Notes under the pieces: model-generated | Seen by the model: the letters and a program-made list of their open reading frames with translations, nothing else | The model's database searches: none | What the model was told of the DNA's origin: nothing | Made by a program: the position numbers and the translations under genes | Shown: in pieces, positions 8,203-18,487 of the stretch | How positions within the stretch are numbered: position 1 is the stretch's first letter | Layout: each line of letters starts with the position of its first letter | From: Pseudoalteromonas denitrificans DSM 6059 | Lineage (GTDB): Bacteria; Pseudomonadota; Gammaproteobacteria; Enterobacterales; Alteromonadaceae | Length of the DNA stretch: 64,000 bases | Reading direction: 5' to 3' | NCBI RefSeq assembly: GCF_900112265.1 | Contig: NZ_FOLO01000019.1 | Span: 1 to 64,000 of the forward strand

Positions 8203-9678
8203 ATGATACTTGCTATTGATCAGGGAACGACAGGCACTACAGTTGTTATTTATAATCTACAGGGTCAGTTTTTAGCAAAATCACATAATGAATTTTCGCA
8301 AATTTATCCACACCCCTCCTGGGTAGAGCATGATGCTGAAGAAATTTGGCAAAATACACTTTCAACCATAAAACAGGTTTTAATCAAAACTGATACCTCT
8401 TACCATGCTATCACTTGTATCGGGATCACCAACCAAAGAGAAACAACCGTTTTATGGGATAAAACAACAGGGAAACCTGTACACAATGCCATAGTTTGGC
8501 AATGTAGACGCTCTACAGATATATGTAATAAAATCAAAAAATCAGGGAAATCTGATTGGATCCAACAGAAAACAGGCTTAGTTGTTGATGCTTACTTTTC
8601 AGCAACCAAAATAAAATGGTTATTCGAAAATAGCCCAGAGGTTAATACTTTAGCCGAACAAGACAAGCTCGCTTTTGGTACTATAGATTCGTGGTTAATT
8701 TGGAAATTAACCGGTGGGCAACACCATGTTACCGATCATACAAATGCCTCAAGAACGATGTTATATAACATACATGATCAAACTTGGGATCAAGAGCTTT
8801 TATCATATTTTTCATTACCAAAATCAATATTACCAACAATTCAAAATTCAGCCAGTTGCTTTGGAAAAACTTGTAAAACTTTATTTTCTGGTAATGCAAT
8901 CCCAATAACCGGAGTTGCAGGTGATCAACAATCGGCTCTATTTGGTCAGCGTTGTATCAACTCTGGCCAAGTTAAAAATACTTATGGCACAGGTTGCTTT
9001 ATGTTGATGTACACAGGAAATAATAACTCTATAAGTAAAAACGGGCTCTTAACAACAATCGCTTGTAATGAAAAAGGCCAGCCTGCATATGCGCTAGAAG
9101 GATCCGTATTTATTGCTGGTGCAGCAATTCAATGGCTAAGAGATCAGTTGCAACTCATAACTCATGCCTCTGAAACAGAGCACATTGCAAATAGCATACA
9201 AGATACACAAGGTGTTTATTTTGTACCAGCGTTTACAGGGCTTGGTGCACCGCATTGGGATATGGATGCCAGGGGTGCAATTACGGGCTTAACTCGCGGC
9301 TCAGGAAAGAATGAAATTATAAGAGCGACATTAGAGTCCATTGCTTATCAGACTTACGACGTATTAACATTAATGCAATCTGAATCAGGTATTAGCATTA
9401 AGTCAATGCATGTGGATGGAGGCGCTTGCAATAATGCTTTTTTAATGCAGTTTCAGGCCGATTTATTAAACATAGAACTAGTAAGACCTGAAAATATAGA
9501 ATCAACAGCCCTTGGTGCTATTTTACTTGCTGGAATAGGTGCTAATATTTGGTCACATAATGCAATACCAAAAAACATTTATAAAGTTGATGAAATTTTT
9601 ACAACTACAATGCAATTCACACAAAGAAAAAAACTCATAAGAGGCTGGAATAAAGCCATTGAGCAAGTTAAAAATTAA
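8203..9678 (+). CDS. glpK: Glycerol kinase
   Basis: Full-length FGGY-family glycerol kinase (491 residues; usual about 500), converting glycerol and ATP to sn-glycerol 3-phosphate in the cytoplasm. It opens with the phosphate-binding IDQGTTGTT. It also shows GITNQRETT near residues 80-90, FGTIDSWLIWKLTGG near 157-172, the TDHTNASRTML substrate region, GVAGDQQSALFGQ, and the ATP-site VDGGACNNAFLMQFQAD. No glpF, glpD or glpR is adjacent. The convergent neighbour operon encodes a GlpV-like glycerol-binding protein and a histidine kinase, so the cluster appears devoted to glycerol. A TATAAT-like -10 sits at 8165-8170, about 30 bases before the ATG. Confidence 0.95.
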   Translation: MILAIDQGTTGTTVVIYNLQGQFLAKSHNEFSQIYPHPSWVEHDAEEIWQNTLSTIKQVLIKTDTSYHAITCIGITNQRETTVLWDKTTGKPVHNAIVWQCRRSTDICNKIKKSGKSDWIQQKTGLVVDAYFSATKIKWLFENSPEVNTLAEQDKLAFGTIDSWLIWKLTGGQHHVTDHTNASRTMLYNIHDQTWDQELLSYFSLPKSILPTIQNSASCFGKTCKTLFSGNAIPITGVAGDQQSALFGQRCINSGQVKNTYGTGCFMLMYTGNNNSISKNGLLTTIACNEKGQPAYALEGSVFIAGAAIQWLRDQLQLITHASETEHIANSIQDTQGVYFVPAFTGLGAPHWDMDARGAITGLTRGSGKNEIIRATLESIAYQTYDVLTLMQSESGISIKSMHVDGGACNNAFLMQFQADLLNIELVRPENIESTALGAILLAGIGANIWSHNAIPKNIYKVDEIFTTTMQFTQRKKLIRGWNKAIEQVKN

Positions 9679-9686
9679 ACTTGTAT

Positions 9687-11285
9687 TTATTTATCCAAAT
9701 TTGGTGATGCCATAAAGTTCAACTTAAAACAGCAACCTTTGCCCAATTCACTATCACAAGTAATTCGCCCTTGTAGAGAGTTGGTTACTATATTACTGAT
9801 AATATGTAATCCTAATCCACTGCCACCTGCATTTCTGTTTGTGGTATAAAAAGGGTTAAATATTTTACCCAAATGCTCTACAGAAATACCTTTCCCATCA
9901 TCACAAAAATCAAGTTGTATTCTCTCTCCTTTCTTATCTATTTTAATCACTATGTTACCTTCATCTTTATCGCTATATCCATGAAGTAAAGCATTTAAGA
10001 CTAAATTAGAAACAACTTGTGCTATCGCACCGGGATAACTATCAACAATAAAGTCTTCTTCGCATTCAACTTGTACTTTTATTTCTGACTTGTTAATTTG
10101 AGGCCTTAAAGTAAATACAATTTCATCGATGTAAGCCTTAAACATAAATGAACGACGCTCATAAGACGTTTGGTCAACAGCTATTTGCTTAAAGCTACTA
10201 ATTAAATCAGCAGCCCGATTTGAGTTTTTTAATATAATATGTGCACAATCTTGTAAATGTAGCATCGAAGATTCAAAGTCTGACCGTTTCATTGAGCCCG
10301 ATGAAAATTTAGTATTTAGCTCATCTGTTACTTCTAATAAGCTGGAAGATGCAGTAACTGAAATACCTAATGGCGTATTTATTTCATGAGCAACGCCAGC
10401 AACTAACCCCCCTAAAGCTGCATTTTTTTCAGCTTCAATTAGTTGTAATTCTGTATTTTTTAGTTTTTCAAGCGAAAATAATGCTTCCTTAGATTTTAAA
10501 TCTAACTCAGATGTACGCTCTAATACTTTTAGCTCTAAAGTATCATTTAAACCTTTGACTTCAGTAATATGATCTACAACAGATTGAAGCAATCGATTTA
10601 TAATTTCCTTCAACAAACCTAGTTCGCTGTCTTTATGTTTTGCTAAAATAACTAATTCACTTTGTGGGTATTCAGGGTTTATTTGCATCAAATCATTAAT
10701 AAGCTTAATTAAAGGTTTACTTATCAAATAATAAAATACGGCTAATAATGCAAAAGCCAAAAAAATATTTCGCACTATGCCAGATACCAGAATAACAACA
10801 GCCCGAGACATAAATGCTAAAGCGCCATAATATGGGTCTACAATCACGACTAAACGTGCTTTCGCATTATCAATACTATCTCTCGTATTCAAATCAATTT
10901 GAAACTTCTTGTTTTTACCAAATAACTTTTCTGGGACCCACCATGGTTTTATTCGTTTTATGTCTCTAGATTTTTTTGCTAAGACTTCTCCAAAATCATC
11001 CGAAATAATAACTTCAGAAATAGGTTTATAAGCAAACAAACCATTACTAACCCTTGCAGCTAAAGCTTCATCATATTCATAAACAGCCTGAGTGGCTGAA
11101 GACTCCGTCACTTGAAGTATTTGTTCTACGGTTTGTGCCAACGAATCGCCCTGATTTAAATAATCAGAATAAATCTGATAGGAGCTTATTAATACACCAA
11201 AAACAAAAGCAATCAGAACCCCCACTTTTGCTAAAGTAAAAGAAATTGAATGCCTTATATTCATTCCTATCTTTTTATCAACCAT
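9687..11285 (-). CDS. Periplasm-sensing histidine kinase of the glycerol-linked operon
   Basis: A 532-residue membrane histidine kinase. There is a membrane helix at about residues 20-42, a periplasmic domain of about 110 residues, a second membrane helix at about 158-190, a coiled-coil linker, and a HisKA-type H-box (LVAGVAHEINTPLG, His near 300). The catalytic domain has an N-box (VVSNLVLNALLHG), DDGKGI and GGSGLGLHI. The EINTP sequence is typical of NtrB/DctB-like kinases. It is the third gene of an operon with two periplasmic binding proteins, 3 bases after the second, so it probably reads their ligand-bound state. No response regulator is adjacent; the partner must be elsewhere. Its end meets glpK tail to tail. 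Confidence 0.88.
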   Translation of the reverse strand: MVDKKIGMNIRHSISFTLAKVGVLIAFVFGVLISSYQIYSDYLNQGDSLAQTVEQILQVTESSATQAVYEYDEALAARVSNGLFAYKPISEVIISDDFGEVLAKKSRDIKRIKPWWVPEKLFGKNKKFQIDLNTRDSIDNAKARLVVIVDPYYGALAFMSRAVVILVSGIVRNIFLAFALLAVFYYLISKPLIKLINDLMQINPEYPQSELVILAKHKDSELGLLKEIINRLLQSVVDHITEVKGLNDTLELKVLERTSELDLKSKEALFSLEKLKNTELQLIEAEKNAALGGLVAGVAHEINTPLGISVTASSSLLEVTDELNTKFSSGSMKRSDFESSMLHLQDCAHIILKNSNRAADLISSFKQIAVDQTSYERRSFMFKAYIDEIVFTLRPQINKSEIKVQVECEEDFIVDSYPGAIAQVVSNLVLNALLHGYSDKDEGNIVIKIDKKGERIQLDFCDDGKGISVEHLGKIFNPFYTTNRNAGGSGLGLHIISNIVTNSLQGRITCDSELGKGCCFKLNFMASPNLDK

Positions 11286-11288
11286 TTA

Positions 11289-12059
11289 TTAATACTCAGA
11301 AAGTAACTGCAGCATAAAAACATAATCATTTCGTAAATATTCAATGTTCATCCAAATTTTTTGATGTAATGCTGGGGATGTTGCTTTGGTATCAAAAAAA
11401 GCTAAAAAATATGATAACGACGCAATTGGATAAGGATGAACTATAAATTTATCATGAAATTTTTCAGTTTCATCTTGATGTACAGCCATAATTGAAGATG
11501 TGATCAAACTACCTGAATTATCACGAATCAATTTATAAAAAGAACTTTCATCTTGCTTCGATATTTCAACAGGTATATTTTTAGCATTCATTTTTTGAAT
11601 AATTTTAGAGTATGCTTTTGGGATACGTATTGGTCGAGGGATCGTTTGAAATTGCCCAGAAAAATCATATGTACTTTGCACTGGAGTAACTAAATTAAAA
11701 TCAATCTGCATTAAACGCCAACGGGAAGTGTTTGACTGAGCATCATCAGGGTAATGCAACTTATTAGCTAAAGTTTTATCAAAAGGTACACCAATTACAG
11801 CATCTACTTTCCCCTGACGAGCGAATACATTAATACAGCGTTTCATAGGCATAACCAGAAATTTAGCATCAATTTTATTATGCGCTAACGCTGCTTTAGT
11901 GATTTCAACAAAAAGACCTTTAGCCTTACCATCTTGATGATAAATAAATGGATACCACTCACGATCATCAATGCAAATTTTAAGTGTATTATCAGCCCAA
12001 CAAGCAGCAGACATAACAGAAATTAAAAATACAAAATATAGTTTAGTCATCATTTTCAT
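11289..12059 (-). CDS. Periplasmic solute-binding protein, SBP family 3-like
   Basis: A 256-residue secreted binding protein; the signal peptide ends near residue 22 (AACWA). The mature domain reads like bacterial extracellular solute-binding family 3: TLKICIDDREWYPFIYH, then GLFVEITKAALAHNKI, then GKVDAVIGVPFDK. Such proteins bind amino acids or other small ligands and also serve as sensor domains of kinases. Its start overlaps the upstream GlpV-like gene by 17 bases, and the kinase begins 3 bases after it, so the three are co-translated. No permease genes are present, favouring a sensing role over transport. Ligand unknown. Confidence 0.8.
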   Translation of the reverse strand: MKMMTKLYFVFLISVMSAACWADNTLKICIDDREWYPFIYHQDGKAKGLFVEITKAALAHNKIDAKFLVMPMKRCINVFARQGKVDAVIGVPFDKTLANKLHYPDDAQSNTSRWRLMQIDFNLVTPVQSTYDFSGQFQTIPRPIRIPKAYSKIIQKMNAKNIPVEISKQDESSFYKLIRDNSGSLITSSIMAVHQDETEKFHDKFIVHPYPIASLSYFLAFFDTKATSPALHQKIWMNIEYLRNDYVFMLQLLSEY

Positions 12060-13752
12060 TTCGCCACTGCTTTAACAATGCTTCATAAGCGATTGTTTTT
12101 GGTTTAGGGCGAGTACGCATAGGTTTTGGTGAACCTGGTTGCTCCAACCAGTAAGACTCAGGTTTTTCTAATGCTAATTTCGGTGAATAAGCCTTCAACC
12201 GTACTTTGGCCATCATCTCATCCTGCGCAACAGCCATAGCATCCATAGCTTGTTTTGGAGTTAACTGCCCATTTATTGCCTTTGCAATTTTAGGCCACCA
12301 AGCTGCTGACAATGCGGGGTAATGCGGAACATTAACTCCTGTATCAGTCCAATATACTCTTTGCTTTGATCTGTAAAAATCTATCAGTCCCCCCCATTTA
12401 TCTTTGTATTTTGTTAAATGTTCTGAATCTATCGTGGATTTTCTAACAGGCGTACCACCCACTAAAAACTTCTTAAGAGAAACGGTTTTAGATACACAAA
12501 ATTGCGCCCAAAGCCATGCCATGTTGCGACGCTTACCTTTTACATTTTTAGGAATCGTCCAGCTTCCAGCATCTTGATAACCGACCTTCATACCAGGGTC
12601 CCAATATCGACCATGGGGTGTAGGTGCTACCCGCCATTTAGGAGACCCTTGTGCATCACTTAACTTTGAACCAGGACGGTAAAAAGCATCGTCGGATAGC
12701 CAAGTGACATATTGAAAAATTCTTTGTGCTATATTTCCCTCTGCTGCTTTTGGTCCAGCATCAAGCCAACGCCAGTTAATTGCTTGAGGCGGTGCATATT
12801 TTTTTAACCAATCAATATATTTAGTTAAAGCATATACAGCGGCAGGGCTATTTAAAGCGCCCCCTCTTGATACAGTCGAACCAACAGGAATACGATTTTC
12901 AACCCTGATCCCCCATTCATCAACAGGTGAACCATTGGGTAACCCCTTATCTCCCACACCTGCTATTGATAGCCAAGCATCTGTAAAACGCCACCCTAAA
13001 GAAGGTGATTTTTTACCATAATCTAAATGACCATAAACCTTAACACCATCAATTTCCATTCCAGTAAAAAAAGCAGCAATGTCTTCATAAGCAGCCCAAT
13101 TAAGTGGCACACCTAATTCATAACCATATTGTTTTTTAAATTTTGTTTTAATATCTTTTCTAGAAAACCAGTCATAACGAAACCAATATAAGTTAACAAA
13201 TTGCTGGTCAGGTAATTGCAGCTGATCACCATCATAATCCTGGCCAAATTCTAAATTCATAAAATCAGTTAAATGCAAATCAGGATTAGTGTATTTCTTA
13301 CCTTCATTTTTCATATATTGGGTAAGGTTAACGGTTTTTTTTAGTCTCAGATGTGTGCCTATCATATCTGCATCATTAACATAAATATCAAATAACAAGC
13401 GACCTGTCATAAGTTGATCCATCATTTTTCTAACAATTTGTCCTTCACCTATAATTTTATGATCCACCGTAATGCCTGTTATTTCTTCAAATGCTCGGCT
13501 TAAAACTTCACTCTCCCATTGATGTGTTTTTATTTCTTCAGCCACACTACGAATATGCAATCCCTGATACTCTTGAGCTGCGTGTGCAAACCACCTTAAC
13601 TCTTTTATTTTCTCAGCTTTATCTATCGCTGATGGACTAAAAAATGTGGCCCAACGTTCCAATGCAGCTTCATTTATAGATTTATTTTGTGCCATGCACA
13701 TTGATGCAAAAAATAAACAATATGTAATGATTAACATTTTGTTTTTATTCAT
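12043..13752 (-). CDS. GlpV-like (glycerol-type) extracellular solute-binding protein
   Basis: A 569-residue periplasmic binding protein with a signal peptide (residues 1-21). The sequence strongly recalls GlpV, the glycerol-binding component of the rhizobial GlpSTPQUV ABC importer. Matching stretches include LPDQQFVNLYWFRYDWF, YGHLDYGKKSPSLGWRF, DAWLSIAGVGDKGLPNG, WRVAPTPHGRYWDPGMK and GYQDAGSWTIPK, and the length is similar. No glpST/glpPQ ABC genes lie nearby; instead it heads an operon with a second binding protein and a histidine kinase, and glpK is convergent. The likely role is glycerol capture for sensing, or for a transporter encoded elsewhere. The family call rests on remembered sequence, not a search. 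Confidence 0.82.
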   Translation of the reverse strand: MNKNKMLIITYCLFFASMCMAQNKSINEAALERWATFFSPSAIDKAEKIKELRWFAHAAQEYQGLHIRSVAEEIKTHQWESEVLSRAFEEITGITVDHKIIGEGQIVRKMMDQLMTGRLLFDIYVNDADMIGTHLRLKKTVNLTQYMKNEGKKYTNPDLHLTDFMNLEFGQDYDGDQLQLPDQQFVNLYWFRYDWFSRKDIKTKFKKQYGYELGVPLNWAAYEDIAAFFTGMEIDGVKVYGHLDYGKKSPSLGWRFTDAWLSIAGVGDKGLPNGSPVDEWGIRVENRIPVGSTVSRGGALNSPAAVYALTKYIDWLKKYAPPQAINWRWLDAGPKAAEGNIAQRIFQYVTWLSDDAFYRPGSKLSDAQGSPKWRVAPTPHGRYWDPGMKVGYQDAGSWTIPKNVKGKRRNMAWLWAQFCVSKTVSLKKFLVGGTPVRKSTIDSEHLTKYKDKWGGLIDFYRSKQRVYWTDTGVNVPHYPALSAAWWPKIAKAINGQLTPKQAMDAMAVAQDEMMAKVRLKAYSPKLALEKPESYWLEQPGSPKPMRTRPKPKTIAYEALLKQWRNENDD

Positions 13753-14084
13753 CGAATAGCCAAGTCAAAAACAAATTAAATTAAGTATAGAAGAAATCCT
13801 ATTTTTGGCTGTTAGAGAAACCGATTTAAAAACCAAAAATAAAACCGTTTGTTTTTAATCTATTTTTTCATTGCAGATGTTTTTAATTCCAAAAAGGAAT
13901 AACAAAGTATTTTCTATTCTTTTTTGTTCTGGCAAATGCCCGTTATCCTTTAGCATCAAATTAGCCCTTTTATTAAAAATAATTTTATTTGGGTTCAGAA
14001 TTTAACTTGTAGTTTGAATTTAATTCAACATAACAAGTTACATAGCAATTATTTATGAATTTTTAAAGATATTGAGGAAGACTC
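13753..14084. promoter_or_regulatory. Divergent intergenic region between the GlpV-like operon and cysJIH
   Basis: This 332-base AT-rich region must hold promoters for both directions. An interrupted palindrome ATTCC-AAAAA-GGAAT lies at 13886-13900. It is a possible site for a regulator such as CysB for the cys operon, but this is not specific enough to assign. No gene, RNA or clear terminator was seen. Confidence 0.4.
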
Positions 14085-15887
14085 ATGTTGTTAGGTCAAT
14101 TATCTAGCGCGGCAAGCCCGCTCTCAGCAGAGCAAGTGCAAAAATTACAAGGCCTAGTGGCAGAACTGAACCCAATTCAGCAAGCTTGGGTAAGTGGATA
14201 TTTAGCAGCGAATGCCAATACAGCCGTTTTAGGTAGTGCGACACCAAGCGCTCAAGCTGGTGAAGCCGCTACTCTAACCATTTTATTTGGCTCTCAAACT
14301 GGTAATGCTAAAGGGGTTGCTAATCAATTAAAAGCTCAAGCTGAAGCACGCGGATTAACTGTAAAATTAGTGAACATGGCTGATTACAAACCTAACGCTC
14401 TTAAAAAAGAAAAATTTATTACTGTTGTCGTTTCAACATATGGCGAAGGTGAACCACCTGAAGATGCTGAAAACTTGCATGAGTTTCTTTATTCTAAAAA
14501 AGCCCCTAAATTAGCAGGCGTTAAAGTTGCGGTATTGGGCTTAGGTGATTCAAGTTATGAGTTTTTCTGTAAAACAGCACAAGATTTTGAACAACGCTTT
14601 ACTGAACTTGGTGCACAAAGCATTTTTGCACGTGCCGATTTAGATGTTGACTATGAAGATGAGGCAACAACTTGGGTGAATGGTGCATTAGATGCCTTCG
14701 AACCTGACTTAAAAGCACAGCAAGGAAATAGTGCACAAGTAATAACGATGCCTGGCATTGCAACATCAACGAGTCAATACAATAAACAAAACCCTTTTGC
14801 AGCAGAACTTTCTCTAGTACAAAAAATTACCGGTAGAGATTCAACAAAAGACGTACGCCATGTTGAGATTTCACTAGAAGGTTCAGATTTAACGTATACA
14901 GCAGGTGATTCATTAGGCGTTTACTTCCTCAATGATGAAGTTTTAGTAGATGAAACGCTTTCTTTATTATCTATAGATGCTGCAACTGAAATTACTTTAG
15001 GTGATAAAACAATCAGCGTGCGCCAAGCATTAATTGAAAACCTTGAATTAACACAATCTTACCCTGCATTTGTTGAAAAATTTGCTGCTGCAACAAATAA
15101 TGTTGAGTTAGTAAAAATTGCAGAAGATAAAGCATCATTACGTGAGTTTATTGAACCTCGCCAAATCTTCGATATTATTCGTCAACACCCAGCAAAACTT
15201 GAAGCACAAGCGCTAGTTGATTGTTTACGTAAATTACAAGCTCGTCTTTATTCTATTGCCTCTTCGCAATCTGAAGTTGAAGAAGAAGTACATTTAACAA
15301 TTGGCTTAGTAGAATTTGAAACTTTTGGTAGCGAACATTTTGGTGGTTGTTCTGGTTATTTAGCAAAACGTGCAGAAGAAGGCGCATCAGTTAAAGTGTT
15401 TGTTGAGCATAATGATAACTTCCGTTTACCGACAGATACAAATACACCAGTATTAATGGTAGGTCCAGGTACTGGTATCGCACCATTTAGAGCATTTTTG
15501 CAAGAGCGTGAAGCAAGCGAAGCACAAGGTGAAAACTGGTTATTCTTTGGCAACCCGCACTTTACACAAGATTTTTTATATCAAGTAGAACTTCAAGGCT
15601 ACTTAAAGTCAGGTGTGTTATCTAAATTAGATGTTGCCTTTAGCCGCGATCAAGCTGACAAAGTATATGTACAAGACAAGCTACGTAAAAATGGTGCTGA
15701 GGTTTATGCTTGGTTAGAAAAAGGTGCGCATTTTTATGTATGTGGTGATGCTAATCGCATGGCAAAAGATGTTCATCAAGCATTATTAGACATAGTTCAG
15801 CAATTTGGTGGTAAATCAGAAGAAGACGCTCAAGCGTATTTAAAAGACTTACGTAACCAAAACAGATATCAGAAAGACGTGTATTAA
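14085..15887 (+). CDS. cysJ: Assimilatory sulfite reductase flavoprotein alpha subunit
   Basis: A 600-residue NADPH-dependent flavoprotein (E. coli CysJ is 599), passing electrons from NADPH via FAD and FMN to CysI for reduction of sulfite to sulfide. The flavodoxin-like FMN domain is at about residues 65-205 (FGSQTGNAKG, STYGEGEPPEDA, LGLGDSSYEFFC). The FAD/NADPH reductase part follows, with RLYSIASSQ, GGCSGYLA, VGPGTGIAPFRAFLQER and the YVCGDANRMAKDV C-terminal region ending in DVY. GAGG is spaced well before the ATG. It is first in a cysJ-cysI-cysH operon with gaps of 78 and 50 bases. CysB/sulfur control is expected but no site is proven. Confidence 0.97.
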   Translation: MLLGQLSSAASPLSAEQVQKLQGLVAELNPIQQAWVSGYLAANANTAVLGSATPSAQAGEAATLTILFGSQTGNAKGVANQLKAQAEARGLTVKLVNMADYKPNALKKEKFITVVVSTYGEGEPPEDAENLHEFLYSKKAPKLAGVKVAVLGLGDSSYEFFCKTAQDFEQRFTELGAQSIFARADLDVDYEDEATTWVNGALDAFEPDLKAQQGNSAQVITMPGIATSTSQYNKQNPFAAELSLVQKITGRDSTKDVRHVEISLEGSDLTYTAGDSLGVYFLNDEVLVDETLSLLSIDAATEITLGDKTISVRQALIENLELTQSYPAFVEKFAAATNNVELVKIAEDKASLREFIEPRQIFDIIRQHPAKLEAQALVDCLRKLQARLYSIASSQSEVEEEVHLTIGLVEFETFGSEHFGGCSGYLAKRAEEGASVKVFVEHNDNFRLPTDTNTPVLMVGPGTGIAPFRAFLQEREASEAQGENWLFFGNPHFTQDFLYQVELQGYLKSGVLSKLDVAFSRDQADKVYVQDKLRKNGAEVYAWLEKGAHFYVCGDANRMAKDVHQALLDIVQQFGGKSEEDAQAYLKDLRNQNRYQKDVY

Positions 15888-15965
15888 TATCATTAGTATA
15901 AGGTACACGTAAGCTTATAAACCGTCACATTTATAAGAAGTTAAAAAGAATTTAGGAAAAGCAAC

Positions 15966-17663
15966 ATGAGCGAGCAAGATAAAACCGTAAAGCTTTCTGA
16001 TAACGAACGCCTTAAAAGAGAAAGTAATTTTTTACGTGGAACAATAGAAGCAGATTTACAAGACGAAATTACAGGTGGTTTCACTGCTGATAACTTCCAG
16101 TTAATTCGTTTTCACGGTATGTATCAGCAAGATGATCGCGATATTCGTGGTGAACGTGCAAAACAAAAACTAGAACCTTTACATAACGTCATGTTACGTG
16201 CTCGTATGCCAGGCGGCATCATTAACCCAGACCAATGGCTAGCAATCGATAAATTTGCTGAAGAAAAAACCATGTATGGCAGCATTCGTTTAACAACACG
16301 TCAAACATTTCAGTTTCACGGTGTTTTAAAGCCAAATATTAAAGGCATGCATCAAATGTTAGATAGCGTTGGCATCGACTCTATTGCAACCGCTGGTGAT
16401 GTTAACCGTAATGTTCTGTGTACTACTAACCCAATTGAATCTGAGTTACATCAAGAAGCTTACGAGTGGGCAACAAAAATTTCAGAGCACTTATTACCTC
16501 GTACTCGTGCTTATGCTGAAATCTGGTTAGACGGTGAGAAGTCAGAAACGACTGAAGAGCCTATTTTAGGTTCAAACTATTTACCACGTAAATTTAAAAC
16601 GACCGTTGTAATACCACCTAACAATGATGTGGACGTACACGCTAACGATTTAAACTTTATTGCAATCAGTGAAAACGGTAAATTAGTTGGTTTTAACGTA
16701 TTAGTGGGTGGCGGTTTAGCCATGACTCACGGTGATACTGCAACTTATCCTCGTAAAGCGGATGATTTTGGCTTTATTCCTGTAGAACATACTTTAGCGA
16801 TTGCAGAACATGTTGTATCTGTTCAGCGTGACTGGGGTAACCGCTCAAATCGTAAAAATGCAAAAACGAAATACACCTTAGATCGTGTTGGTGTAAATGC
16901 ATTTAGAGAAGAAGTTGAAAGCCGTGCGGGTGTTAAATTTGAAACAAGTCGTCCATATGAATTTACGACTCGTGGTGACAATATAGGTTGGGTTGAAGGC
17001 ATTGATGGTAAACATCATTTAGCACTATTCATTCAAAGCGGCCGTATTTTAGATTACCCAGGTAAAACATTAAAAACTGGGTGTCGTGAAATTGCGAAAA
17101 TTCACCAAGGTGATTTTCGCATGACAGCGAACCAAAATTTAATTATTGCCGGTGTACCAACAGAACAGAAATCAGCAATTGAAAAACTGGCTCGTGAGCA
17201 TGGCTTAATTGATGATAGCCATAGTAATCAGCAAAAAAATTCAATGGCATGTGTTGCATTACCAACTTGTCCATTAGCAATGGCAGAATCAGAACGTTAT
17301 TTACCGAGCTTAGTAGAAAAGGTTGAAGGTTTATTAACGAAACACGGAATTGCCGATGACAACATTATTTTACGTGTTATTGGTTGTCCTAACGGCTGTG
17401 GCCGTGCAATGTTGGCCGAAGTTGGCTTAGTTGGCAAAGGTCCCGGTAAATACAACATGCATTTGGGTGGTAATCGTATTGGTACTCGCGTACCAAAGCT
17501 TTACAAAGAAAATGTGAGTGAAGATATTTTCTTACCTGAATTAGATAATTTAATTGGTCGCTGGGCAACGGAGCGCAATGAAGGCGAATGTTTTGGTGAT
17601 TTTGTGATCCGTGCCGGCATAGTGCAAGAAGTGAAAATCAGTAAAACTGATTTTCACAGTTAA
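15966..17663 (+). CDS. cysI: Assimilatory sulfite reductase hemoprotein beta subunit
   Basis: A 565-residue siroheme/4Fe-4S protein that reduces sulfite to sulfide with six electrons supplied by CysJ. The four cluster-ligating Cys are visible in CVALPTC (about residues 429 and 435) and CPNGC (about 474 and 478). Siroheme-anion-binding Arg and Lys regions such as [12 protein letters not shown] and [20 protein letters not shown] are also present. Length matches E. coli CysI (570). AGGAAAAGC precedes the ATG at a good distance. Downstream, a strong hairpin separates it from cysH. Confidence 0.97.
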   Translation: MSEQDKTVKLSDNERLKRESNFLRGTIEADLQDEITGGFTADNFQLIRFHGMYQQDDRDIRGERAKQKLEPLHNVMLRARMPGGIINPDQWLAIDKFAEEKTMYGSIRLTTRQTFQFHGVLKPNIKGMHQMLDSVGIDSIATAGDVNRNVLCTTNPIESELHQEAYEWATKISEHLLPRTRAYAEIWLDGEKSETTEEPILGSNYLPRKFKTTVVIPPNNDVDVHANDLNFIAISENGKLVGFNVLVGGGLAMTHGDTATYPRKADDFGFIPVEHTLAIAEHVVSVQRDWGNRSNRKNAKTKYTLDRVGVNAFREEVESRAGVKFETSRPYEFTTRGDNIGWVEGIDGKHHLALFIQSGRILDYPGKTLKTGCREIAKIHQGDFRMTANQNLIIAGVPTEQKSAIEKLAREHGLIDDSHSNQQKNSMACVALPTCPLAMAESERYLPSLVEKVEGLLTKHGIADDNIILRVIGCPNGCGRAMLAEVGLVGKGPGKYNMHLGGNRIGTRVPKLYKENVSEDIFLPELDNLIGRWATERNEGECFGDFVIRAGIVQEVKISKTDFHS

Positions 17664-17671
17664 AAAAATAA

Positions 17672-17709
17672 TGATATTAAGGTGGATGCCACCTTAAAAT
17701 ATCAGGTGG
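17672..17709 (+). promoter_or_regulatory. Intercistronic hairpin next to the cysH ribosome-binding site
   Basis: TTAAGGTGG at 17677-17685 pairs perfectly with CCACCTTAA at 17689-17697 around a 3-base loop; flanking bases extend the stem. The cysH Shine-Dalgarno AGGTGG follows at 17704-17709, 4 bases before the ATG. It is also complementary to the CCACCT arm, so two alternative structures are possible. No T run follows, so it is not a terminator; it may protect mRNA ends or tune cysH translation. Confidence 0.55.
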
Positions 17710-17713
17710 AATT

Positions 17714-18454
17714 ATGAGCGAATTTAAAAACATTTTAGCAATGGATAATGACCAGCAAGTAGCATTATTAGCGAAAGTTAATGAGCAACTTACTGAGCTA
17801 ACTGCTGAGCAGCGTGTTGCTTGGGCGATTGAAAATTTACCAAATACGCAATTTTTGTCATCGAGCTTTGGCATTCAAGCGGCTGTAATGTTGCACTTAA
17901 TGACATCACAAAAAACAGATATACCTGTCGTTTTAACTGATACAGGTTATTTATTTCCTGAGACTTATCAGTTTATTGATCACTTAACTGAACGCCTCGA
18001 CTTAAATTTAAAAGTATATCGCTCTGCGCATAGTCCTGCATGGCAAGAAGCCAAATATGGCAAACTGTGGGAGCAAGATGTTGAAGGTATTAAGCAATAT
18101 AACAATATGAACAAAGTAGAGCCTATGAATCGTGCTTTACAAGATTTACAGGCTGGTACTTGGTTTAGTGGTTTAAGACGCGATCAATCTTCAACACGCG
18201 CGAATAAAAATATTGTTGAGATTAGCCGTGGTACGGTTAAATTTCACCCCATCATAGATTGGAATAATCGTGATGTTTATCAATATTTAACTAAGCATGA
18301 CTTACCTTACCACCCATTATGGGAGAAAGGTTATGTTTCTATGGGTGACGTACATACTACACGTAAGTTAGAACCGGGAATGACGGAAGAAGAAACTCGA
18401 TTTTTCGGTTTAAGTCGCGAATGTGGCCTACATACAGATGGTGATGGAATTTAA
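17714..18454 (+). CDS. cysH: Phosphoadenosine phosphosulfate reductase
   Basis: A 246-residue PAPS reductase that reduces PAPS to sulfite and PAP with thioredoxin, feeding CysJI. The adenine-nucleotide alpha-hydrolase-type fold is visible ([40 protein letters not shown]). The C-terminal catalytic ECGLH is near residues 237-241. It lacks the CC...CxxC motifs of 4Fe-4S APS reductases, so PAPS is the expected substrate. It ends the cysJIH operon and is followed by a strong terminator. Confidence 0.96.
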   Translation: MSEFKNILAMDNDQQVALLAKVNEQLTELTAEQRVAWAIENLPNTQFLSSSFGIQAAVMLHLMTSQKTDIPVVLTDTGYLFPETYQFIDHLTERLDLNLKVYRSAHSPAWQEAKYGKLWEQDVEGIKQYNNMNKVEPMNRALQDLQAGTWFSGLRRDQSSTRANKNIVEISRGTVKFHPIIDWNNRDVYQYLTKHDLPYHPLWEKGYVSMGDVHTTRKLEPGMTEEETRFFGLSRECGLHTDGDGI

Positions 18455-18487
18455 CTTATAAAGCTCATTCTTTTTTGTTTCATGATC

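Noticed and set aside
13753..14084. Definite CysB site upstream of cysJ
   Set aside because: Only a short AATTCC/GGAATA palindrome was found; the CysB consensus is too degenerate to assign by eye.
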